DNA from: Microvirga soli
GTDB taxonomy: Bacteria; Pseudomonadota; Alphaproteobacteria; Rhizobiales; Beijerinckiaceae
Direction: 5' to 3'
Length of the DNA: 64,000 bases
Assembly (NCBI RefSeq): GCF_016734765.1
Contig: NZ_JAERQE010000003.1
Span: 124,001 to 188,000, forward strand
The position numbers and the translations under genes are program-made. The notes below the pieces were generated by a model. The model was not told where the DNA came from. It saw only the letters and a list, made by a program, of their open reading frames with translations, and searched no databases. Position 1 is the stretch's first letter. Each line of letters opens with the position of its first letter. Below, one piece after another: positions 20,286 to 30,203 of this stretch.

Positions 20286-21332
20286 TTAGATGGCGGCCCC
20301 TGCCTCAACGGCCGCCAGCAGCGCGGCCTCCTTCTTGGGCGGCATCCCGGCCTTCAGGGGCGTTGCACGGCGGGTCCTGTCCCAGGCCAGAATGGTCTCG
20401 AGCGTTTCAACCAATGGCCGGGTGTGAAGGCCATGGGCGTATGCCTGCTCCGTATCGATCTCCAGAAAGTGGCGGAACGGCTCATCCGAGCGCGGCAGCC
20501 AGAGGGGAACCTCGCTCCAAGGCTCGAGGCCTGCGGCCAGAACCGCCTCATCCGGGCACCAGACGAAATGCGCATCCGAGCCCGCAACCTGGCGGCACGA
20601 TGCGAGAAGGCTGCTCATGGGGGAGGGGCGTCCGGTGAGGTTGAACACCCCGCCCAATCCCTTCTCCGCACCTTCGACGATGAAGCGCGCGGCATCGCGC
20701 ACGTCGATGAGCTGAACGAGCTGCTGCGGATCTCCGGGAGCCGGAATGGCACTACCCTGGTCCACACGGCGCACCCAGTAGGTCAGCCGGTCCGTATAAT
20801 CGCCTGCACCGACCAGCAGGCCGGACCGGATGATGAGCGCCCGGTCGCCGAGACGGTCGAGCGCCACAAGCTCGCATTCGCGTTTCAGCGGACCATAGGC
20901 CGTACCGTACGATCCCGCGTCGGAGCGCTGCTCCAGGGGCAGCGAGCGCGCGAGGTTCAGTTGCTCAGGCGTTGCACGGCTCGTCGGCGCCTGTTCGGTC
21001 AGGCCGGGCTCTGTGAAACCCGCATACACGGAAACGCTCGACACGAGTGCGTAACGGCCGATGGTCGGTGACAAGGCGTCGAGCAGGCTCGCCACGGCGT
21101 CGGGCGCGTAGGCGCAGGTGTCGACGACAAAGTCGAAGCTGCGGCCCCTGACCGCGGAGAGGTCGCGGTGCCGGTCACCGACAATCGTCTCGAACCCGGC
21201 TCCGACCGTCGGATTGACAGTCTGGCCGCGGGTGAAGATCGCGACCCTGTGGCCGGCTTCAAGCGCCGCATCCGCAACGGCTCCACCCAGAAATCCCGTT
21301 CCGCCGACAACAAGCACATTCATCGCAGGCAT
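20286..21332 (-). CDS. NAD-dependent epimerase/dehydratase family protein
   Basis: Extended or atypical short-chain dehydrogenase-like protein with an N-terminal Rossmann motif VVGGTGFLGGAVADAALEAG and GDRHRDLSAVRGRSFDFVVDTCAY. At 348 residues it has the epimerase length; the catalytic region VSVYAGFTEPG deviates from a clear YxxxK, so it may be an atypical, possibly non-catalytic member. AAGGTGAG stands 5 bases before the ATG at 21332. It is convergent to the M28 peptidase with a 28-base gap. The substrate cannot be read from sequence. Confidence 0.8.
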   Translation of the reverse strand: MPAMNVLVVGGTGFLGGAVADAALEAGHRVAIFTRGQTVNPTVGAGFETIVGDRHRDLSAVRGRSFDFVVDTCAYAPDAVASLLDALSPTIGRYALVSSVSVYAGFTEPGLTEQAPTSRATPEQLNLARSLPLEQRSDAGSYGTAYGPLKRECELVALDRLGDRALIIRSGLLVGAGDYTDRLTYWVRRVDQGSAIPAPGDPQQLVQLIDVRDAARFIVEGAEKGLGGVFNLTGRPSPMSSLLASCRQVAGSDAHFVWCPDEAVLAAGLEPWSEVPLWLPRSDEPFRHFLEIDTEQAYAHGLHTRPLVETLETILAWDRTRRATPLKAGMPPKKEAALLAAVEAGAAI

Positions 21333-21484
21333 CCCGACTCACCTTGAGCACGCGCCTATGAGGATGGAGGTTTCTTAGGCGGTCAACTTCCGCAGCGGCA
21401 CCTTGGCTGATGGCAGCATCGGTGTGACGCCTGATGAAGAGCAGGCGCGATCCCATACTGAATGGCTGAGAAGACCGGCGATAA

Positions 21485-21790
21485 ATGTCTGGATGTCATC
21501 CCCGGCGGCCGCAGGTCGGGAAGGGGATCCATAGCGCTGAGCCTGTACGTGGATTCCCTCCTCCTTCGCCGCGTTCGGGAATGACACCTGCTGTTCCCAC
21601 GGCGGTCATCCCGGACGGCGAAAGCCGATCCGGGATCGGGTGCAGGAGAGTGCGCGCGAACCCTCCCCCTGTGCGGGGGAGGGTGGCGAACGGAGTGAGC
21701 CGGGAGAGGGGCGGTGCTTGTCCGAACGCGGCCCCTCTCCTGACCTGCTTCCGCAGGCCACCCTCTCCCGCAGAGAGGGAGTACAGCGGA
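21485..21790. repeat. REP-like hairpin cluster in gene-free region (left part)
   Basis: No credible protein is seen between 21333 and 22442. This part holds several GC-rich inverted elements: a GTCATCCCCGG unit near 21495; TCATCCCGGACGGCGAAAG paired with CCGATCCGGGAT (21606-21637) forming nested stems; and two oppositely oriented CCCTCTCCCGC / GCGGGGGAGGG elements at 21660-21690 and 21738-21780 that could pair with each other. Such elements are dispersed, non-coding repeats in many Rhizobiales; their presence here is direct, their family assignment is inference. Confidence 0.65.
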
Positions 21791-21808
21791 AATGTTCTCT
21801 CTTTGTTC

Positions 21809-21837
21809 TTGACAATTCTCCTAACCTCGGCTATATC
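21809..21837 (+). promoter_or_regulatory. Near-consensus sigma-70 promoter for a non-coding transcript
   Basis: TTGACA (21809-21814), a 17-base spacer and TATATC (21832-21837). This is the best housekeeping promoter seen in the window, yet no protein gene follows for 600 bases. Transcription should begin near 21843-21846, exactly at the start of a highly self-complementary stretch. Confidence 0.75.
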
Positions 21838-21843
21838 GGTGTG

Positions 21844-22020
21844 TAGACCTGCCTCTATCGAGGGGCGCGCTCGCGAGGCGTCGCAGTGTGGAGGTAGGCA
21901 CGGTCCTGTGGTGCGGCTTCGCAAGCTTCACCGACAGGAGGCCCAGGCTGTATGCCGGTGGTCGGAATCGGTTCAAGGCCCCCGTCGAGCAGACGGACAT
22001 CGCCTGGAACGGTCACCGGG
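21844..22020 (+). ncRNA. Structured non-coding RNA, candidate 6S RNA
   Basis: About 175 nt downstream of the promoter at 21809. Pairings seen: GACC (21846-21849) with GGTC (22011-22014) as a closing helix; AGGCG (21877-21881) with CGCCT (22001-22005); an apical hairpin TCCTGT-GGTG (21904-21913) with CACC-G-ACAGGA (21929-21939); and CCGTC/GACGG (21982-21996). GGTTCAAGG (21970-21978) followed by GGACATCGCC resembles the conserved 3' side of 6S RNA. Length and long-hairpin layout also suit 6S, which sequesters sigma-70 RNA polymerase. Identity is inferred from memory of the family; ends are approximate. It could be another stable RNA. Confidence 0.5.
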
Positions 22021-22178
22021 CCGGCCTCGCCTGACCGCCTAAAGAAGCCGTGCGCGAAGAGGCACCTCGGCTCTTCTACTCACCATCCATCATCGAGCCG
22101 GGCTGCCCGTCGCGCCACCCTCGATCACCGCACAGGCTCGCAGCTCTCGCTGCGGGCCCCAAGGTGCTGGTTCTTTGA

Positions 22179-24602
<2,424 letters not shown>

Positions 24603-24648
24603 GACTCCTGTCCAAGACTTGGCAGGCCCAGTGTGGCATGGTGCGCCC

Positions 24649-25515
24649 ATGACGGTGATCACCCCGGAGGTCTCGCTCGATCCCGCCCAGGTCGGAGCAG
24701 GCGACGTGACGCATTTCTGGCGGGTGCCGCGCTATCGCGGCCTCGACTGCCTGCGCGCGACCTTCCGCCGTCATTCCTACGCCCGCCACAGCCACGATAC
24801 CTATGCCATCGCGGCGGTGCTGGCCGGCTGCGAAACCTTCTTCCACCGGGGTGAGCAGCGCTATGTTCCGGCAGGCTGCGTGGCCGTCGTCTGCCCCGAC
24901 GAGATCCACGACGGTGAGCCCTATGGCGGAGGCTTCGAGTACCGGACGTTCTATCCCTCGCCGGAGCTGATGCAGGAGATCGCCGAGGACGTGGCCGGGC
25001 GCCCGCTCTCCCGTCCGCCCTGGTTCCGGCATTCCGTCATCGACGATCCGGAGCTGTTCCAGGCTCAGGTCCGGCTTCATGCCTGCCTCTGCCAGGAGGA
25101 CAGCTGGGCCTCCGAGATGGAGCAGGACACCCGGCTCATCGGCTTTCTGAGCCGCCTGATTGCCCGCTGGGCCGATCTCGATGCCCTGCCGAGCGTCCGC
25201 TACGGATCGACGAGCATCCTGCGGGTGCGCGATTATCTCGATGCTCATATCGGCGAGGAGGCGGACCTTGCCAATCTCGCCAACTTGGCTGGGCTGTCCC
25301 GCAGCCATTTCATCCGCGCCTTCGCCAAGGAAACCGGGCTGACGCCGCACGCCTATCTCCTCGACCGGCGCTTCCGGGCCGCCACACGGCTGCTGGGGCA
25401 GGGCGGGGCTCCGGGTGACGTAGCGGCGGCCTGCGGGTTCTTCGACCAGAGCCACCTCAACCGGGTGTTCAAGGCCCGCATGGGCGTGACGCCGGGGGCT
25501 TATCGCACTGCTTGA
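24649..25515 (+). CDS. AraC-family transcriptional regulator
   Basis: Predicted DNA-binding regulator of 288 residues, using the ATG at 24649 rather than an upstream in-frame start inside ligA. The N-terminal half is a cupin-like effector domain (RRHSYARHSHDTYAIAAVLAG); the C-terminal 100 residues hold the double helix-turn-helix of AraC/XylS proteins (LANLAGLSRSHFIRAFAKET and GDVAAACGFFDQSHLNRVFK). It stands directly upstream of azlC-azlD on the same strand, a common arrangement, so it probably controls that exporter. Confidence 0.9.
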   Translation: MTVITPEVSLDPAQVGAGDVTHFWRVPRYRGLDCLRATFRRHSYARHSHDTYAIAAVLAGCETFFHRGEQRYVPAGCVAVVCPDEIHDGEPYGGGFEYRTFYPSPELMQEIAEDVAGRPLSRPPWFRHSVIDDPELFQAQVRLHACLCQEDSWASEMEQDTRLIGFLSRLIARWADLDALPSVRYGSTSILRVRDYLDAHIGEEADLANLANLAGLSRSHFIRAFAKETGLTPHAYLLDRRFRAATRLLGQGGAPGDVAAACGFFDQSHLNRVFKARMGVTPGAYRTA

Positions 25516-25581
25516 AACAGCACTTTCATCCAAGACGCGGCAGCCCTCATCCCGCATAAGGCCGGGACAATGAGGACCGTC

Positions 25582-26292
25582 ATGGATCAGGCCAGCCCCT
25601 TCGTCTCCACACCGCGCCGCGACATCCAGGCGGGCCTGCGCGACATCGCGCCGGTGGCCGTTGCGGCTCTACCCATCGGTCTCCTGTTCGGCGCGATTGC
25701 CGCCGCCAAGGGGATGTCGACCCTCGAGGTCACCTTGATGTCGGCGCTGGTCTTTGCGGGCGGCGCGCAGTTCGCCGCCATCGAAACCTGGATCAGCCCT
25801 GCGCCCATCGTGACGCTTGCCTTCGCCACGTTGCTGATCAATGCGCGTCATGTGCTGATGGGGGCATCGCTGACGCCGAAGGTCCGCATGTCGCGGGCTC
25901 AGACCCTGCTGGCCTATTTCTTCCTCACCGACGAGGCATGGGCCCTGTCCGAGCGCCGCGCGCTGGAGCGGCCCGTGACAGGCGCCTATTGGTTGGCCAT
26001 GGCCGTGGTGCTCTGGGCGAACTGGACGCTTTCATCGACCATCGGGGCCATTCTCGGCTCGTTTCTCGGCGATCCCGAACGCATCGGCGCGGACTTCGCC
26101 TTCACGGCACTTTTCATCGGTCTCGTGGCCGGCTTCGGGAAGAGCCGTGTGACGCTGGTCACGGTGGCCGTCAGCGCGGGCCTCGCAGCCCTCGTGCATT
26201 ACTTCATCGGCGCGCCCTGGCACGTGGCATCGGGCGCGCTTGCGGGCATTGCGGCCGCCTATCTCGCAGCCCCTGAGGAGGCGCGCTCATGA
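25582..26292 (+). CDS. azlC: AzlC-family branched-chain amino acid exporter large subunit
   Basis: Inner-membrane permease subunit exporting branched-chain amino acids or related compounds with AzlD. Hydrophobic throughout, with PIGLLFGAIAAAKGMSTLEV and SALVFAGGAQFAAIE typical of AzlC. A start at 25582 has GAGG at good spacing; an in-frame ATG at 25570 is possible and would add four residues. The ATG of azlD overlaps its stop. Substrate is inferred from the family; the ilv genes lie about 30 kb away. Confidence 0.9.
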   Translation: MDQASPFVSTPRRDIQAGLRDIAPVAVAALPIGLLFGAIAAAKGMSTLEVTLMSALVFAGGAQFAAIETWISPAPIVTLAFATLLINARHVLMGASLTPKVRMSRAQTLLAYFFLTDEAWALSERRALERPVTGAYWLAMAVVLWANWTLSSTIGAILGSFLGDPERIGADFAFTALFIGLVAGFGKSRVTLVTVAVSAGLAALVHYFIGAPWHVASGALAGIAAAYLAAPEEARS

Positions 26293-26588
26293 ACCTCGAT
26301 ACGACAACCCTGATCGCCATCCTGGCCATGGCGGCGGTGACCTATTTCACGCGCATCGCCGGCCTGTTCGTGGCGGATCGCCTCGTGCTCACCGGCCGCG
26401 CCAAGGCTGCCTTCGATGCCATTCCGCCGGCGGTGCTGGTCGCCGTGATTGCGCCCACCGCGCTCACCACCGGATGGGCGGAAGCCATCGCGGCGGCCAT
26501 CACGGCAGTGGCGGCGTTCCGGCTCCCGCTGCTCGGAACGGTGGCGGTCGGTGTGGTTGCAGTCGTGGTGCTGCGGAACTTGATTTGA
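26289..26588 (+). CDS. azlD: AzlD-family exporter small subunit
   Basis: Small 99-residue membrane protein with about four hydrophobic segments, including AVTYFTRIAGLFVADRLVLT and AFDAIPPAVLVAVIAPTAL, the latter typical of AzlD. It overlaps the azlC stop by the ATGA arrangement, so the two subunits are coupled. It is convergent to the aminopeptidase P gene. Confidence 0.9.
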   Translation: MNLDTTTLIAILAMAAVTYFTRIAGLFVADRLVLTGRAKAAFDAIPPAVLVAVIAPTALTTGWAEAIAAAITAVAAFRLPLLGTVAVGVVAVVVLRNLI

Positions 26589-26599
26589 TCACACGCTGC

Positions 26600-26644
26600 C
26601 ATCGTCAATCCGGGCTCGGCTCTTGGCCGCCCGGAATGACGATG
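26600..26644. repeat. Long inverted repeat between convergent azlD and aminopeptidase P
   Basis: CATCGTCA-A-TCCGGGC (26600-26615) pairs with GCCCGGA-A-TGACGATG (26629-26644): 15 base pairs interrupted by one A/A mismatch, with a 13-base loop. It fills almost the whole 62-base gap between two convergent genes. It resembles the TCATCCCGG elements at 21606 and 22195 and may serve as a bidirectional transcript end, although no T-run follows. Confidence 0.6.
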
Positions 26645-26650
26645 AATAGG

Positions 26651-28471
26651 CTAGCCGATCGCCTGCGTCGCGTTTTCCAACCAACCGCGCGTCTCGCCAT
26701 CGAGATGCGGCCCGATCTTCTCCCGAACAGCGGAGTGATAAGCATTGAGCCATTCGATCTCGTCCGCCGTCATGATCGATGGCTCCACGAGGCGCAGGTC
26801 GATGGGCGTAAAAGTCAGCGTCTCGAAGCCCATCATCTCGCGGTCGCCACCGGAAATCGTGCGCGGCTCCACAAGGATGAGGTTCTCGATGCGGATGCCG
26901 TAGGCGCCGGGCTTATAGAAGCCGGGCTCGTTGGACAGCATCATGCCTACTTCCAGCGGCGTGTGGCCGGTCTTGGCGATGCGCTGCGGGCCCTCGTGCA
27001 CGGAGAGATAGCTGCCGATGCCGTGGCCGGTGCCGTGATCGAAATCGAGGCCCGCCTCCCACAGAGGCTTGCGCGCGAAGGCATCGATCTGCGCACCCGT
27101 GGTGCCTTTCGGAAACACCGCCTGCGCGATGGCGATATGGCCTTTCAGCACGCGGGTGAAGCGATCCTTCATCTCCGCATTCGGCTCACCCACGATGATC
27201 GTGCGGGTGATATCGGTGGTGCCGTCCTCGTATTGCGCGCCGGAATCGATCAGGAAGATCTGGTCGCGTTCGATGGAGCGGTTGCTCGAAGTGGTGACGC
27301 GGTAATGGGGCAGGGCGGCGTTGGGGCCCGCGCCCGAGATGCTGGGGAACGACACGTTCTTGAGCGCGCCCGTCTCGACGCGGAACGCCTCCAGCGCCTC
27401 CACCGCATCGATCTCGGTCAGCTTGCCCGAGGGCGCCTCGCGGTCGAGCCAAGCGAGGAAGCGGGCCACCGCCACACCGTCGCGCAGATGCGCCGCATGG
27501 GAGCCTGCAATCTCGGCCTCGTTCTTCACGGCTTTCATGAGAGCGATCGGATCGGCCCCCACATCCACCTTGCCGCCGGCCGCCTCGATGCGGCGGATCA
27601 GGGCGACGCCGCCAGTGGCGGAATCGATGCGGATCTTGCCACCGGTTCCACCCAGCTCGTCGAGGGCGCCCTGGAAGCCGCTGATCGGAGCGAACGCGGC
27701 GAGATCACCGACTGCATCGCCGGCTTCGTTCGTCACCTTCGCTGGGTCGAAGAACAGGCTCGCGCGGCCTTCCCGGGGCAGGATTGCATAGCCGAGCGGC
27801 AGGGGCGTATGCCCTACGTCGCCGCCGCGCAGGTTGAAGGCCCAGGCAAGGTTGTGCGGATCGGAAATGACGAGAGCGTCGACCTTGGCCTCCGCCATCT
27901 TGCTGCGGATGCGCTCCAGCTTGGCCGGCGCGGTCTCGCCGGCGTAATCGAGCGGATGCGGCCGCACGGGCGCCTGAGGGGGCGCGGGGCGGTCGATCCA
28001 GACCACGTCGACGAGGTTCATGTCGACGGGGGCGAGGCGCCCACCGGCGCGGCCGACCGCCTGCTCCAGGCGCTTCAGGCTGTCGCTGGTGTGCAGCCAG
28101 GGGTCATAGGCGAAGGTGCCACCCTGGGGCAGGTTCTCGGCAATCCAGTCCTCAGGGGTGAAGTCGGCAAGCTGAACCGGCGTGATGACGGAGGTGTCCA
28201 CCTGCTCGGCGGCCTGAACCGTATAGCGCCCGTCGACCACGAGAGCGGCCTTGGTCTGCAGGATGACGGCCGTCCCGGCGGAGCCGGTAAATCCGGTGAG
28301 CCATGCCAGACGCTCGGCGCTCTTCGGCACGTACTCGCCCTGATGCTCGTCGGCGCGGGGCACGATGAACCCGTCGAAGCCGCGGCGAGCCATTTCGGCG
28401 CGCAGCTTGGCGATATGCTTGGGTCCTTGGGCGGGGGAGGTGGTATCGTCGAAATACTGGAACTGAGCCAT
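26651..28471 (-). CDS. pepP: Xaa-Pro aminopeptidase (M24B, aminopeptidase P family)
   Basis: Dimetal exopeptidase removing N-terminal residues next to proline. The start at 28471 (MAQFQYFDD) gives 606 residues, the length of the long eukaryote-like class; the open frame upstream to 28579 looks non-coding. An N-terminal creatinase domain with GFTGSAGTAVIL is followed by the pita-bread fold: IDSGAQYEDGTTDITRT gives two metal aspartates, FDHGTGHGIGSYLSVHEGPQ the histidine, and MMLSNEPGFY a metal glutamate. The gene symbol is by family only. Confidence 0.92.
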   Translation of the reverse strand: MAQFQYFDDTTSPAQGPKHIAKLRAEMARRGFDGFIVPRADEHQGEYVPKSAERLAWLTGFTGSAGTAVILQTKAALVVDGRYTVQAAEQVDTSVITPVQLADFTPEDWIAENLPQGGTFAYDPWLHTSDSLKRLEQAVGRAGGRLAPVDMNLVDVVWIDRPAPPQAPVRPHPLDYAGETAPAKLERIRSKMAEAKVDALVISDPHNLAWAFNLRGGDVGHTPLPLGYAILPREGRASLFFDPAKVTNEAGDAVGDLAAFAPISGFQGALDELGGTGGKIRIDSATGGVALIRRIEAAGGKVDVGADPIALMKAVKNEAEIAGSHAAHLRDGVAVARFLAWLDREAPSGKLTEIDAVEALEAFRVETGALKNVSFPSISGAGPNAALPHYRVTTSSNRSIERDQIFLIDSGAQYEDGTTDITRTIIVGEPNAEMKDRFTRVLKGHIAIAQAVFPKGTTGAQIDAFARKPLWEAGLDFDHGTGHGIGSYLSVHEGPQRIAKTGHTPLEVGMMLSNEPGFYKPGAYGIRIENLILVEPRTISGGDREMMGFETLTFTPIDLRLVEPSIMTADEIEWLNAYHSAVREKIGPHLDGETRGWLENATQAIG

Positions 28472-28760
28472 GGAAAGCAGCACCGAACAGCGGAAATGAA
28501 GAGGTCTGCACGCTAGGCCGGAGCGAGCGCGGCTGCAACAGCAATGCCCTTGAAAGCGACGCTGTACGCTTGAGCACATCGCTCAGGAATCATGCGTTCA
28601 GTGACTAGATCTTAATCAAAATTAGAAGTGTCCTGCATGTATTGCATGGCCCGCATGTGATCCTATGACTTCTACCAAAGTCGAACAGGGCTTATGTTCC
28701 TGACAACAAGAACAGAGGAGCGCTGAGGGGTTTCAGCACCGATCTGTTGGAGATGAGCCC

Positions 28761-28985
28761 ATGACCGCAGCCGTTTTTTCCTCCCACCTCGCTGGCCCTG
28801 TAACCGCCCCATCCCGGCTTTCGCAGGTCGCATCCCGCGTGATGAACGCTCTCATCGAGAGCCGCGCCCGGAGCGCCTCCCGGATGCTGCGTCGCCACGA
28901 GGCCTTCATGTCCGATCTCGGGCGCCGGCAGGATCATTCACCGCTGTTCTTCGCGCAGTCCGACGATCTGCCTTTCAAGCTTTAA
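28761..28985 (+). CDS. Small hypothetical protein
   Basis: A 74-residue protein starting with ATG 8 bases after GGAGATG. It is basic in the middle (LIESRARSASRMLRRHEAFM) and ends DLPFKL. This Arg-rich helical style recalls short DUF1127-like proteins but I cannot assign it. A possible promoter TTGCAT / TATGAC lies near 28641-28668. It is followed by a second short gene 29 bases later, so the two may be co-transcribed. Reality is supported by the ribosome site and position in an otherwise empty 540-base gap. Confidence 0.6.
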   Translation: MTAAVFSSHLAGPVTAPSRLSQVASRVMNALIESRARSASRMLRRHEAFMSDLGRRQDHSPLFFAQSDDLPFKL

Positions 28986-29014
28986 GCAATCTATTTGCGA
29001 CGAAGGATAAGACA

Positions 29015-29119
29015 ATGATCATCATCACCGCCCTCAAGGTCATCCGCGAAGTCTGGACCGAGACCCTTGCGCTCCGCCGCGAACTCGCCAAGCGCTATCC
29101 GGGCATTCTGGCCGAGTAA
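29015..29119 (+). CDS. Very small hypothetical protein (34 aa)
   Basis: ATG at 29015 follows GAAGGATAAGACA, a good ribosome site with AAGGA 7 bases away. The product starts MIIITALKVIREVW and ends RYPGILAE, with a hydrophobic start and a basic amphipathic helix (LALRRELAKRY). Short proteins with this outline, ending in RYP plus a few residues, are common in Rhizobiales, from general knowledge. Function unknown. Confidence 0.6.
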   Translation: MIIITALKVIREVWTETLALRRELAKRYPGILAE

Positions 29120-29125
29120 TAAGAA

Positions 29126-30046
29126 CTATTGGCGAGGCAGCGTCCGTGCGCTGCCTCGTGTCATGACCAAAGCGGCCCAGCCGTCCAGATTGTAGCGGCG
29201 CTGCAGATGCCATCCCTGGTGGGCATAGGCCGACAGAACGCCGGGGACGTCGCGGTACAGAAGCCCTGAGAGAATGATCGTCCCGCCGTCGCTCGTCACA
29301 CGCGCCAGCGAGGGCGCAAGCATCCGCAGGGGCTTGGCCAGGATATTGGCAAAGACCAGGTCGAAATGCCCAGGGCGGTCCGCCTCCGCATGGCGAATGC
29401 CCGGGCCGACATAGAGCCTCATCCAGGCTGCGATTCCGTTGAGCCGCGCGTTCTCCCGCGCCACCCGCACAGCCTCCGGGTCGATATCGCCCGCCACGAC
29501 GGGGCGCTTCAGAACCTTCGCCGCAGCAAATGCAAGAATGCCCGTGCCGGTGCCGACATCGAGCACATGGTGCGGCGTGCGCATTTTCAACTCGTCCACG
29601 AAGGCAAGCAGGCAGCCCTTGGTGGTGCCGTGATGGCCGGTGCCGAAGGCAAGGCCCGCCTCGATCTCGATGGCGATATCGCTGGGCAGGCGCTGCTCGC
29701 GGTCATGGGAGCCGTGAACGAAGATGCGGCCAGCCCGAACGGGCTTGAGGCCCTCCAACGACGATTTCACCCAATCCTTCTGCTCCAGAGGCAGGAAGAC
29801 GCCCTTATCGGCCTCGGCCCCCACGATGGGGCGCAACAGGCTGCGGATCGCCGCTTCGTCCGGCTGATGGGCGAAATAGGCCTCCAGCATCCAGGGGCCG
29901 TCATCCTCCGTCTCGAAGGACGCAACGGCCGTCTCGGCCGGATCGAAAATCTCTCCGATCATGTCGGTCATGGCGCGCGCGGAGCGCTCGTCCGTGGTGA
30001 TGCGGAAGACGTGGGTGGGGCGGTTGGGGTGCAGACCTTCAAGCAT
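29126..30046 (-). CDS. prmA: Ribosomal protein L11 methyltransferase
   Basis: SAM-dependent methyltransferase trimethylating ribosomal protein L11. The 306-residue protein has an N-terminal substrate-recognition domain and a C-terminal class I fold: GLAFGTGHHGTTKGCL, motif I LDVGTGTGILAFAAAKVL near residue 160, the GDIDPEAVRVARENARLNG acidic loop, and NILAKPLRMLAP with the NxxxxPL motif. It is convergent to the small gene at 29015 and divergent from the SDR gene. Confidence 0.92.
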   Translation of the reverse strand: MLEGLHPNRPTHVFRITTDERSARAMTDMIGEIFDPAETAVASFETEDDGPWMLEAYFAHQPDEAAIRSLLRPIVGAEADKGVFLPLEQKDWVKSSLEGLKPVRAGRIFVHGSHDREQRLPSDIAIEIEAGLAFGTGHHGTTKGCLLAFVDELKMRTPHHVLDVGTGTGILAFAAAKVLKRPVVAGDIDPEAVRVARENARLNGIAAWMRLYVGPGIRHAEADRPGHFDLVFANILAKPLRMLAPSLARVTSDGGTIILSGLLYRDVPGVLSAYAHQGWHLQRRYNLDGWAALVMTRGSARTLPRQ

Positions 30047-30106
30047 GCGGTCGCCTTACCACTCATCGGGGCGCAGGTCACCTGTTGGTGATGTCGGGGC
30101 TTGAGA

Positions 30107-30131
30107 GGAACCGTCAGGGGAGCGTTCCGTT
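30107..30131 (+). promoter_or_regulatory. EcfG-type general stress promoter upstream of SDR gene
   Basis: GGAAC (30107-30111), 16 bases, then CGTT (30128-30131): an exact match to the alphaproteobacterial EcfG consensus GGAAC-N16/17-CGTT. It is oriented toward the SDR gene whose ATG lies 72 bases on, with the predicted transcript start near 30138. It suggests control by the PhyR-NepR-EcfG stress cascade. Confidence 0.7.
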
Positions 30132-30203
30132 TTGTCCTTGCTCAGCCTCAGCCATGGTCGAACCTTCACGGCTGCGCCTGCCCCATCCTCCCAGGAGATA
30201 CCC

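Noticed and set aside
21485..22042. 185-codon frame in the gene-free region
   Set aside because: Runs through REP-like repeats and the candidate RNA; no ribosome site and no protein-like character.
26240..28516. 758-codon plus-strand frame over aminopeptidase P
   Set aside because: The minus-strand product has all metal-binding motifs; the plus-strand frame begins inside azlC and has no domain.
28695..28715. GTTC ... GAAC inverted repeat before the 74-residue gene
   Set aside because: Only four bases per arm are symmetric with an irregular middle; insufficient to call an operator.
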